DNA of 33,189 nucleotides, from NCBI GenBank assembly GCA_003230545.1, contig QIFB01000035.1:1-33189 (forward strand). Direction: 5' to 3'. Source of the DNA: Gammaproteobacteria bacterium. GTDB taxonomy: Bacteria > Pseudomonadota > Gammaproteobacteria > UBA9214. Position 1 is the first letter of the stretch. Each line of letters begins with the position of its first letter. A program made the position numbers and the translations under genes. A model generated the notes under the pieces. That model worked only from the letters and a program-made list of their open reading frames with translations. It searched no databases and was not told where the DNA came from. Below, piece after piece: positions 21,092 through 28,610 of this stretch.

Positions 21092-22495
21092 ATGCAGGAA
21101 CTGAGAATTCACAACAGCCAGACCGGCCGCAAGGAGCCTTTCGTACCCCTGGAAGCGGGCAAGGTGCGCATGTATGTCTGCGGCATGACGGTCTACGACT
21201 ACTGCCACCTCGGGCATGCCCGGGTGATGATCGTGTTCGACATCGTCACCCGTTACCTGCGCCACATCGACTATGACGTGACCTACGTGCGCAATATCAC
21301 CGATATCGATGACAAGATTATCCAGCGCGCCAACGACAACGGCGAAGATATCAATGAACTCACCGGGCGGTTTATCCGGATCATGCACGAGGATGCCGCC
21401 GCACTCGGTGTGCTCGAACCGGACCTGGAGCCACGCGCTACCACCTCGATGGACAACATCATCGCGATGATCGGTACCCTGGTGGACAAGGGTTATGCCT
21501 ACCCGGGCGACAACGGCGATGTCTATTACGCCGTCAGCCGTTTCGAAAACTACGGGCAACTCTCCGGCAAGAAAATTGACGAGCTGCGTGCCGGGGAACG
21601 CGTGGAAGTCGATACGGCCAAGCAGGACCCGCTGGATTTCGTACTCTGGAAAGCGGCCAAGCCGGGCGAACCCAGCTGGAAATCCCCCTGGGGCAACGGG
21701 CGACCGGGCTGGCACATCGAATGCTCTGCCATGTCGACACAATGCCTCGGTAATCATTTCGACATTCACGGCGGCGGCATGGACCTGATATTCCCGCACC
21801 ACGAAAACGAGATTGCCCAGTCGGAGGCGGCCACCGGCGAACCCTTCGTCAACCTGTGGATGCACAATGGTTTCGTCAAGGTCGACGAGGAAAAAATGTC
21901 CAAGTCACTCGGTAATTTCTTCACCGTGCGGGAAATACTGAAAAACTACCGGGCAGAAGAGGTGCGCTATTTCATTCTCGCCAGCCATTACCGCAGTCCA
22001 CTGAACTATTCGCAGGAAAACCTCGACAACAGCAAGGCGGCACTGACCCGGCTTTATACTGCGCTGCGCGGCCTGTCGCCGGAACCCGGTGCGGTTGACA
22101 ATCAATACACGCAGGCCTTCCACGCGGCGATGAGTGATGACTTCAATACGCCGGAGGCCATCGCGGTGCTGTTCGAAATCACGCGCGAGATCAACCGCAG
22201 TCGGGAAAGCGACAGCCGCCGTGCAAACGGTCTGGCAAGCGCCCTGGTTACCCTTGGTGGCATCCTCGGTCTGTTGCAGGACGACCCGGAGACTTACCTG
22301 CGTGGCAGCAGTGCAATACAGCAGGAGTCCGTCGATGACCTGTCCGATACAGAAATCGAGAAAATGATCCGGCAGCGCATCCAGGCACGCGCGGACAAGG
22401 ACTGGGCCGAGGCCGACCGGATCCGGGATGCGCTCGAGTCCCGGGGGGTTATCCTGGAAGATGCGGCCTCAGAGACCAGCTGGCGCAGAAAATAG
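21092..22495 (+). CDS. cysS: Cysteinyl-tRNA synthetase
   Basis: [49 protein letters not shown]. Confidence 0.97.
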   Translation: MQELRIHNSQTGRKEPFVPLEAGKVRMYVCGMTVYDYCHLGHARVMIVFDIVTRYLRHIDYDVTYVRNITDIDDKIIQRANDNGEDINELTGRFIRIMHEDAAALGVLEPDLEPRATTSMDNIIAMIGTLVDKGYAYPGDNGDVYYAVSRFENYGQLSGKKIDELRAGERVEVDTAKQDPLDFVLWKAAKPGEPSWKSPWGNGRPGWHIECSAMSTQCLGNHFDIHGGGMDLIFPHHENEIAQSEAATGEPFVNLWMHNGFVKVDEEKMSKSLGNFFTVREILKNYRAEEVRYFILASHYRSPLNYSQENLDNSKAALTRLYTALRGLSPEPGAVDNQYTQAFHAAMSDDFNTPEAIAVLFEITREINRSRESDSRRANGLASALVTLGGILGLLQDDPETYLRGSSAIQQESVDDLSDTEIEKMIRQRIQARADKDWAEADRIRDALESRGVILEDAASETSWRRK

Positions 22496-22503
22496 CCCCG
22501 CGG

Positions 22504-23358
22504 TCAGGCGTGTAATTCCTCGGCGGCAAACAGCGTATTTTCCAGCAGGGTGGCCACCGTCATCGGCCCGACGCCACCCGGTACCGGGGTTATCCAGGCA
22601 GCACGCTCGAGGGCCGCCGGGTAACCGATGTCGCCGACCAGGCTGCCGTCATCCAGCCGATTGATGCCGACGTCGATCACCGTCGCACCGGGCTTGACCC
22701 ACTCACCTGGAACCAGCCCGGGTTTCCCGACCGCCACCACCAGCACGTCGGCACGACCCGCATGGAATTCGAGGTCCCGGGTAAAGCGGTGACAGATGGT
22801 CACCGTACACCCTGCCAGTAACAGTTCCAGCATCATCGGGCGGCCGACATTGTTCGATGCGCCCACCACGACCGCCTCGCGGCCGTGAAAGGTCTCCCCG
22901 GTTTTCTCCAGCAGGGTAATCACGCCCTTGGGTGTGCAGGAACGGAGCAGGGGACGCCGCATTGCCAGCCGTCCGGTGTTGTAGGGATGAAATCCGTCCA
23001 CATCCTTGTCCGGGCGGATGGATTCGGTCACCTTGTCGGCATTGATCCCGTCCGGTAGCGGGAACTGCACCAGGATCCCGTCAATACCATCATCATGGTT
23101 CAGATCCGCAATGAGTGCCAGCAGGTCTGCCTCACTGGTGGTATCCGGCAGGTCATAATCACGTGACAGCACACCGGCCTCGTCGCAGGCCCGGCGCTTG
23201 TTGCGCACATAGATCTCGGAAGCCGGGTCCTGCCCGACCAGGATGACTGCCAGACCGGGCGGGCGCAACCCGGCCTTGATACGTGCCGAGATGCGGTTTT
23301 TGACAGTCTGCCGGACTTCGGCAGCAATGGCCTTGCCATCAATCAGCTGTGCGGTCAT
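22504..23358 (-). CDS. folD: Methylenetetrahydrofolate dehydrogenase/methenyltetrahydrofolate cyclohydrolase
   Basis: [49 protein letters not shown]. Confidence 0.96.
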   Translation of the reverse strand: MTAQLIDGKAIAAEVRQTVKNRISARIKAGLRPPGLAVILVGQDPASEIYVRNKRRACDEAGVLSRDYDLPDTTSEADLLALIADLNHDDGIDGILVQFPLPDGINADKVTESIRPDKDVDGFHPYNTGRLAMRRPLLRSCTPKGVITLLEKTGETFHGREAVVVGASNNVGRPMMLELLLAGCTVTICHRFTRDLEFHAGRADVLVVAVGKPGLVPGEWVKPGATVIDVGINRLDDGSLVGDIGYPAALERAAWITPVPGGVGPMTVATLLENTLFAAEELHA

Positions 23359-23486
23359 GGGATGTCCGGATCGGGGTGCTTGAGCAAGCTCGCGATTCTC
23401 GCACGGGGCATCAGAGACGCACAACACGACACGGCAAAAATATCCGGGAAGCTCTGCAGTTAGGGCCTGCTGCCTGACCACTGTAT

Positions 23487-23515
23487 TTGACCGTTTTCAG
23501 GCCAGCACGTATCAT
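23487..23515 (+). promoter_or_regulatory. Predicted sigma-70 promoter for the tRNA cluster (TTGACC-N17-TATCAT)
   Basis: TTGACC 23487-23492, 17-nt spacer, TATCAT 23510-23515, about 60 nt upstream of tRNA-Pro. Confidence 0.55.
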
Positions 23516-23573
23516 TGCGTGGCTCAGCAAGGACGATACACTACTGAATCGCCTCGTGAATGCACAGTAATAA

Positions 23574-23650
23574 CGGGGTATAGCGCAGCCTGGTAGCGCG
23601 CCTGCTTTGGGAGCAGGATGTCGGGGGTTCAAATCCCTCTACCCCGACCA
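23574..23650 (+). tRNA. tRNA-Pro(UGG)
   Basis: CGGGGTA...TACCCCG-A-CCA acceptor; anticodon arm CCTGC-TTTGGGA-GCAGG; GGTTCAAATCC T-arm. Confidence 0.95.
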
Positions 23651-23715
23651 ATATGTGGTAGTAATCTGGCAGAAATATTTGCGCCCGTAGCTCAGTTGGA
23701 TAGAGCATCGGCCTT

Positions 23716-24377
23716 TAAGCGCACACTGGCATGTGTGCAGATAGGAGCCTTTATGGGGAAAGGGAACCCATAAAGTGGATCGCACTGTATCGGGGAAACC
23801 TTAACAGGTCATGCTGATGGCAATCCCGAGGAAACCGTTGGTTGACCCGTCCATTGGTTTGTGGCTAGCATTATGCAGGTATGCATCACACCAAAGACAA
23901 AGGCGACCTGGGTGTTTTGAAGGCTCAACTCGATTTATTCGAGCAAGGATATGTAATATTAAATCCGGTGACTGAGCACGCGCCATTTGATTTAGTGGCT
24001 TACAGGGACGGGGTGTTCAAACGGGTACAGGTTAAATACAAATCTGTTGACAGGACAGGCAGCATAACCGTCCATTTCCGTTCTTGCTGGACGGACAAGC
24101 ATGGTACACATATGCGGCATGTCAATAAGGATGAAATTGATCTTTATTGTATTTACTGTCCGGACACAGAGTCTTGTTATTACCTTGATCCAAGCGACTA
24201 TGGAAAATCAGTCACATTGAGGGTAGAAACACCAAGAAATAATCAGCAAAGAAATGTAAGACTTGCAGACGATTATCGCCGGGTTCCGTAGAGACTATAC
24301 GTGCGACACCTGAGATGGTGAAGAGATAGTCCAGACCACAAACCCTTCGAGGGGCGTCGAAAGACGTAGTTGGTAAG
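23716..24377 (+). ncRNA. Group I intron ribozyme (IC3-like) within tRNA-Arg(UCU)
   Basis: P1 exon CTT with IGS GAG (terminal U-G); P2 CTTTATGGG/CCCATAAAG; P3 TCGCAC (23780-85)/GTGCGA (24301-06); P4 TCGGG (23790-94)/CCCGA (23825-29); GGAAACC..GGCAATCC P4-P5 core; P6 AACC (23833-36)/GGTT (24282-85); P7 GACTA (24293-97)/TAGTC (24327-31); P8 CACC/GGTG; P9 with cGTC-GAAA-GACg; terminal omega-G at 24377. Confidence 0.93.
23881..24291 (+). CDS. Intron-encoded PD-(D/E)XK-type homing endonuclease-like protein (I-Ssp6803I/PDDEXK_5-like)
   Basis: 136 aa; KDKGDLGVLKAQLDLFEQGYVILNPVTEHAPFDLVAYRDGVFKRVQVKYKS matches an E..D-X(n)-QXK nuclease core; located inside the intron, P6 side. Confidence 0.85.
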   Translation: MHHTKDKGDLGVLKAQLDLFEQGYVILNPVTEHAPFDLVAYRDGVFKRVQVKYKSVDRTGSITVHFRSCWTDKHGTHMRHVNKDEIDLYCIYCPDTESCYYLDPSDYGKSVTLRVETPRNNQQRNVRLADDYRRVP

Positions 24378-24453
24378 CTAAGCCGAGGGTCGCAGGTTCG
24401 AATCCTGCCGGGCGCGCCATCTTTGGATGGCAAACAGATGTTAGCAGTTTAAT

Positions 24454-24530
24454 GGTGGGCGTAGCTCAGTTGGTAGAGCCCTGGATTGTGATTCCAGTCG
24501 TCGTGGGTTCGAGTCCCATCGTCCACCCCA
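24454..24530 (+). tRNA. tRNA-His(GUG)
   Basis: G-1 plus GTGGGCG/CGTCCAC acceptor, discriminator C, anticodon loop TTGTGAT; CCA encoded. Confidence 0.95.
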
Positions 24531-24534
24531 ATCG

Positions 24535-24611
24535 GGGCCGTTAGCTCAATCAGGCAGAGCAGTGGACTCTTAATCCATTGGTTGAAGGTTCGATTCCTTC
24601 ACGGCCCACCA
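24535..24611 (+). tRNA. tRNA-Lys(CUU)
   Basis: GGGCCGT/ACGGCCC acceptor; anticodon arm GTGGA-CTCTTAA-TCCAT gives CTT; CCA encoded. Confidence 0.93.
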
Positions 24612-24617
24612 TATCCG

Positions 24618-24643
24618 GCGCCCGTTTCACAGCGGGCTTTTTT
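24618..24643 (+). terminator. Intrinsic terminator after the tRNA-Pro/Arg/His/Lys cluster
   Basis: GCCCG-tttcacag-CGGGC followed by TTTTTT. Confidence 0.85.
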
Positions 24644-24712
24644 GTGTGCAACAGGATGAAACAGACGGTAGCCAGCCATTTGCCACCCGGGCTGGATAGC
24701 ATAATTCAGGGG

Positions 24713-24763
24713 TACGCTGACCGAAGATAAGCCGTTATAATTGCTGTGATATCGGTCAGCGTA
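24713..24763 (+). repeat. 12-bp perfect inverted repeat (TACGCTGACCGA / TCGGTCAGCGTA) with 27-nt spacer containing TATAAT
   Basis: Left arm 24713-24724, right arm 24752-24763; TATAAT at 24736-24741 between the arms. Confidence 0.85.
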
Positions 24764-24785
24764 TCACTCATGAGCCGCGGGCTTT

Positions 24786-24870
24786 GCGAAAGTGGCGGAA
24801 TTGGCAGACGCGCTGGCTTTAGGTGCCAGTGGGGCAACCCGTGAGAGTTCGAGTCTCTCCTTTCGCACCA
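24786..24870 (+). tRNA. tRNA-Leu(UAG)
   Basis: GCGAAAG/CTTTCGC acceptor; CTGGC-TTTAGGT-GCCAG anticodon arm; long variable arm; CCA encoded. Confidence 0.95.
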
Positions 24871-24962
24871 ATATACTAGATAAAACAAATAGTTAACAAA
24901 ACAGCAACAACGCACGGGATCGGGATAACTGCTCCGCCTGCGATTACATTTGAGGTGAATAC

Positions 24963-26252
24963 ATGCAAGTATCGGTTGAAAACACAGGTGGACTGGAGCG
25001 CCGGATGACAGTGCAGGTCCCTGCCGAACGCATTGACCAGGAAGTAACCTCTCGTCTGCAATCAATGAAGTCGTCGATTCGTCTGGATGGTTTCCGGCCG
25101 GGCAAGGTTCCGCTGCAGGTGGTCGAGAGCAAATATGGTGTCCAGGTACGCCAGGAAGTTATCGAGCAGGTAATCAACTCGACCCTGCATGAGGCACTGA
25201 CCCAGGAAAATATCCGGCCGGCCGGTGAACCCTCGATTTCCCCAAAGGAAACCAATCCCGGTGAGGAACTGGAATTTGTTGCAACCTTTGAGGTATTCCC
25301 GGAGATCGACGGCGATATCAAATACAGTTTCAGCATCACCCGCCCGGCCGTGGAAGTTGGCGAGGCCGATATCAAATCCATGCTGGAGAAACTCCGCAAA
25401 CAACGCGCCACCAGCAGCGTGGTTGACCGGAAAGCACAAACCGGTGACCAGGTCGTTGTCGATTTTGAAGGCACCATCGATGGCAATCCGTTTACCGGCA
25501 ACCGGGGAGAACAGGCCCCTGTGGTACTGGGGTCAAACTCCATGATACCCGGCTTCGAAGAGCAACTCGCTGGTTTGTCGGCAGGGGAGGAGGCCACCAT
25601 CAGTGTTACCTTTCCTGATGACTACCCGGCCGGAGATGTCGCCGGCAAGGCGGCAGAATTCAGGGTCAAGATCCATTCCGTCTCCGAAATGGTCCTGCCG
25701 GAGCTCGATGACGAGTTTGCGCGTGCCTTCGGCATGGAAGACAAGGGACTGGAAGGACTCAGGGCAGAAGTCACCAGCAACATGCAGCGGGAACTGAAAT
25801 CGATCATTTCAACCAGCATGAAAGACCAGGTTTTTACCGGACTGCTGGAGAACAATCCCGTTGAGGTGCCACGCAACCTGATCGACAACGAACTGGCACA
25901 GTTGCAATCACAACAGGAATACCAGGATATCGATAGCACACAACTCGAAGCCAGCGCCGAACGCCGGGTCAAGCTGGGCGTGCTGGTCTCGGAGGTCGTC
26001 AAGCAGAATCAGTTGCAGGTTGATCCAGACCGGGTGCGTGAAGCTATCGAAACAATTGCCGCTTCCTATGAAAAACCGGAAGAAGTCATCCAGTACTATT
26101 ATGGCAACCAGGAAACCCTGGCCAATGTGCAATCCGCTGTCATGGAGGATCAGGTGGTTGACTGGGTCCTGGAGAACGCGGGACTCGAGGTACAGGATGA
26201 TCAGACCACGTTTGACGCACTGGTCGAAGCGGCCAGGCAACCTAAAGGATAG
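24963..26252 (+). CDS. tig: Trigger factor
   Basis: MQVSVENTGGLERRMTVQVPAERI; FRPGKVP; GDQVVVDFEGTIDGNPF; tig-clpP-clpX-lon order. Confidence 0.97.
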   Translation: MQVSVENTGGLERRMTVQVPAERIDQEVTSRLQSMKSSIRLDGFRPGKVPLQVVESKYGVQVRQEVIEQVINSTLHEALTQENIRPAGEPSISPKETNPGEELEFVATFEVFPEIDGDIKYSFSITRPAVEVGEADIKSMLEKLRKQRATSSVVDRKAQTGDQVVVDFEGTIDGNPFTGNRGEQAPVVLGSNSMIPGFEEQLAGLSAGEEATISVTFPDDYPAGDVAGKAAEFRVKIHSVSEMVLPELDDEFARAFGMEDKGLEGLRAEVTSNMQRELKSIISTSMKDQVFTGLLENNPVEVPRNLIDNELAQLQSQQEYQDIDSTQLEASAERRVKLGVLVSEVVKQNQLQVDPDRVREAIETIAASYEKPEEVIQYYYGNQETLANVQSAVMEDQVVDWVLENAGLEVQDDQTTFDALVEAARQPKG

Positions 26253-26258
26253 CAGTCG

Positions 26259-26906
26259 ATGACCGATAAAAATCCCATGAATGGTGCGATGGATACACAG
26301 GCCCTGAACCTTGTCCCGATAGTCATCGAACAGACTGCCAGGGGCGAGCGTTCCTACGATATTTATTCACGGCTCCTCAAAGAGCGCGTGATTTTTATTG
26401 TCGGACCGGTGGAAGACTACATGGCAAACGTCGTCGTTGCCCAGTTGCTGTTTCTGGAATCTGAAAATCCGGACAAGGACATCCACCTGTATATCAATTC
26501 TCCGGGTGGTTCGGTAACCGCCGGACTCGCGGTCTACGACACCATGCAATTCATCAAGTCCGAGATAAGCACCATGTGTATCGGGCAGGCCGCGAGCATG
26601 GGTGCATTGCTGCTAGCCGGCGGTACCAAGGGTAAACGCGTTTGCCTGCCGCACTCACGCATGATGATTCACCAGCCCCTGGGCGGCTTCCAGGGCCAGG
26701 CAACGGATATCGATATCCACGCGCGCGAGATTCTCCTTATCCGGGAGAAACTCAGCCTGATCCTTGCCCGGCATACCGGCCAAACGCTGGAGCGCATCCA
26801 GCAGGACACGGAACGTGACAACTTCATGGGCGCTGAAGATGCCCGGGAGTATGGGCTAATCGACCAGATTCTCGAGCAGCGCGAGACCGGGAAGGCAGCG
26901 CAGTAA
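26259..26906 (+). CDS. clpP: ATP-dependent Clp protease proteolytic subunit
   Basis: [62 protein letters not shown]. Confidence 0.97.
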   Translation: MTDKNPMNGAMDTQALNLVPIVIEQTARGERSYDIYSRLLKERVIFIVGPVEDYMANVVVAQLLFLESENPDKDIHLYINSPGGSVTAGLAVYDTMQFIKSEISTMCIGQAASMGALLLAGGTKGKRVCLPHSRMMIHQPLGGFQGQATDIDIHAREILLIREKLSLILARHTGQTLERIQQDTERDNFMGAEDAREYGLIDQILEQRETGKAAQ

Positions 26907-27063
26907 CCTGAAGGGAACAAGACAGGAACCCCGGCGGTCAGAGTTACCGGGAGCCGAAATACCGGAAATCCGGGCCAGATGAGAACAGAAGGGGTTGATT
27001 TATAATAACAATCAGTGTTAAAACCGAAGCTGTAGTTATATTTAGCAGGCCTGAGGATTGAGT

Positions 27064-28335
27064 ATGAGCAACGATAGAGACGGTAAGGGTGACGACGGCA
27101 AACTGCTCTACTGCTCTTTTTGTGGCAAGAGTCAGCACGAGGTACGCAAGCTGATTGCGGGACCTTCCGTTTTTGTATGTGACGAGTGCGTTGAACTCTG
27201 TAATGACATCATCCGCGAGGAAATGCAGGAGAAAACCACCGGTGATGGCGACAAGCTGCCCAAACCCCAGGAAATCAATGACGTCCTCAATGAATACGTA
27301 ATTGGCCAGGACCGGGCCAAGAAAGTCCTCGCGGTTGCGGTCTACAACCACTACAAGCGACTGGATGCGAGCCTCAAGAAAGACGATGTTGAGCTATCCA
27401 AGAGTAACATCCTGCTGATCGGGCCAACCGGCTCGGGCAAGACCTTGCTGGCTGAAACCCTGGCCCGCCTGCTCAACGTACCCTTTACCATCGCTGACGC
27501 CACCACGCTGACAGAAGCAGGCTATGTAGGCGAGGATGTAGAGAATATCATTCAGAAACTGCTGCAGAAATGCGACTACGACGTTGACAAGGCGCAAACC
27601 GGAATTGTCTATATCGATGAAATCGACAAGATCTCGCGCAAGTCAGACAATCCCTCGATAACCCGGGATGTATCGGGTGAGGGTGTCCAGCAGGCCCTGC
27701 TAAAGCTGATCGAGGGTACGGTCGCATCGGTACCGCCACAGGGTGGCCGCAAGCACCCGCAGCAGGAATTCCTGCAGGTCGACACTTCCAATATCCTGTT
27801 CATTGTCGGCGGTGCATTTTCCGGTCTCGACAAGATTATCCGCAGCCGTTCCGAAACCGGCGGTATCGGGTTCTCGGCTGAGGTCCGCAGCAAGGATGAA
27901 GAGTCGCGGCTGGGAGAAATACTCTATAATGTGGAACCCGAGGACCTGATCAAATACGGCCTGATCCCCGAATTTGTCGGCCGGCTCCCGGTGGTGGCAA
28001 CCCTTGAAGAACTCGATGAAGGCGCCCTGGTGCAGATTCTTACCGAACCGAAGAATGCACTGACCAAGCAATATGCCAAGCTGTTTGACATGGAAGGGTG
28101 CGAGATCGAATTCCGTGAAGACGCTCTCCAGTCCATTGCCCGCAAGGCCATGGACCGCAAGACCGGCGCACGCGGTCTGCGCACGATCCTCGAGCAGGTA
28201 CTGCTCGATACCATGTACGACCTTCCCTCGCTTGAAAACGTCAGAAAAGTGGTCATTGATGACGGTGTAATCGAGGGCAATTCCCAGCCGTACATGATTT
28301 TTGACGCTCCGGAGCCCATTGCGGTTTCCGAGTAG
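27064..28335 (+). CDS. clpX: ATP-dependent Clp protease ATP-binding subunit ClpX
   Basis: Zn-finger [48 protein letters not shown]; start at ATG 27064. Confidence 0.97.
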   Translation: MSNDRDGKGDDGKLLYCSFCGKSQHEVRKLIAGPSVFVCDECVELCNDIIREEMQEKTTGDGDKLPKPQEINDVLNEYVIGQDRAKKVLAVAVYNHYKRLDASLKKDDVELSKSNILLIGPTGSGKTLLAETLARLLNVPFTIADATTLTEAGYVGEDVENIIQKLLQKCDYDVDKAQTGIVYIDEIDKISRKSDNPSITRDVSGEGVQQALLKLIEGTVASVPPQGGRKHPQQEFLQVDTSNILFIVGGAFSGLDKIIRSRSETGGIGFSAEVRSKDEESRLGEILYNVEPEDLIKYGLIPEFVGRLPVVATLEELDEGALVQILTEPKNALTKQYAKLFDMEGCEIEFREDALQSIARKAMDRKTGARGLRTILEQVLLDTMYDLPSLENVRKVVIDDGVIEGNSQPYMIFDAPEPIAVSE

Positions 28336-28393
28336 TCAACATATTCTTATAGTTAACAACTACATATGTTTATCAGTACGTCACCCGGTGAGG

Positions 28394-28409
28394 TGGCACG
28401 CTCCTTGCT
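28394..28409 (+). promoter_or_regulatory. Candidate sigma-54 (-24/-12) promoter upstream of lon
   Basis: TGGCACG-ctcc-TTGCT, an exact match to the TGGCACG-N4-TTGCW consensus. Confidence 0.6.
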
Positions 28410-28437
28410 GTAGTTTAATTGCCCGTCAAGAAAAATG

Positions 28438-28466
28438 GTTGAAGTGTGTTTAACTGCACCCCATAT
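28438..28466 (+). promoter_or_regulatory. Candidate sigma-32 heat-shock promoter of lon
   Basis: GTTGAAG-N14-CCCCATAT; close to the CTTGAAA-N(13-15)-CCCCATNT consensus. Confidence 0.75.
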
Positions 28467-28610
28467 TCACAGTTCGGGATGCAAGGCGAAACACGGTTAT
28501 TCTGACAGGCAGGTCACCGGGGATATCCGGATCTGGACTGACGGTATTTTGACAGCCAGCCACGGAGACCCGGTTTACAAGCAATCAATCAGCAATGGAT
28601 GGAGACTGAA

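Larger units (their letters stand above)
23681..24419 (+). tRNA. tRNA-Arg(UCU), interrupted by a group I intron in the anticodon loop (exons 23681-23715 and 24378-24419)
   Basis: Acceptor GCGCCCG/CGGGCGC, D-arm GCTC..GAGC, anticodon stem TCGGC/GCCGA; joined loop CTT|CTAA gives anticodon TCT; T-arm GCAGG-TTCGAAT-CCTGC; encoded CCA. Confidence 0.93.

Noticed and set aside
23711-23716. Alternative 5' splice site after CTTT (one base later)
   Set aside because: It would give an 8-nt anticodon loop with the omega-G 3' end, or lose the terminal G. CTT|..G|CTAA gives a normal 7-nt loop and the conserved U-G at P1.
24212-24433. Minus-strand ORF of 73 aa (MPSKDGAPGRIRTCDPRL...)
   Set aside because: It is antisense to the tRNA-Arg 3' exon and intron 3' end; GAPGRIRTCDPRL-type peptides are a classic spurious translation of antisense tRNA.
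24706-25065. Minus-strand ORF of 119 aa (…CERRDSNSHGLPHWHLKPARLPIPPLSQ…)
   Set aside because: Antisense translation of tRNA-Leu and the tig start; a known type of false ORF.
26944-27351. Minus-strand 135-aa ORF antisense to the clpX 5' region
   Set aside because: Overlaps the confidently assigned clpX coding frame on the opposite strand; no recognisable domain; typical shadow ORF in high-GC DNA.
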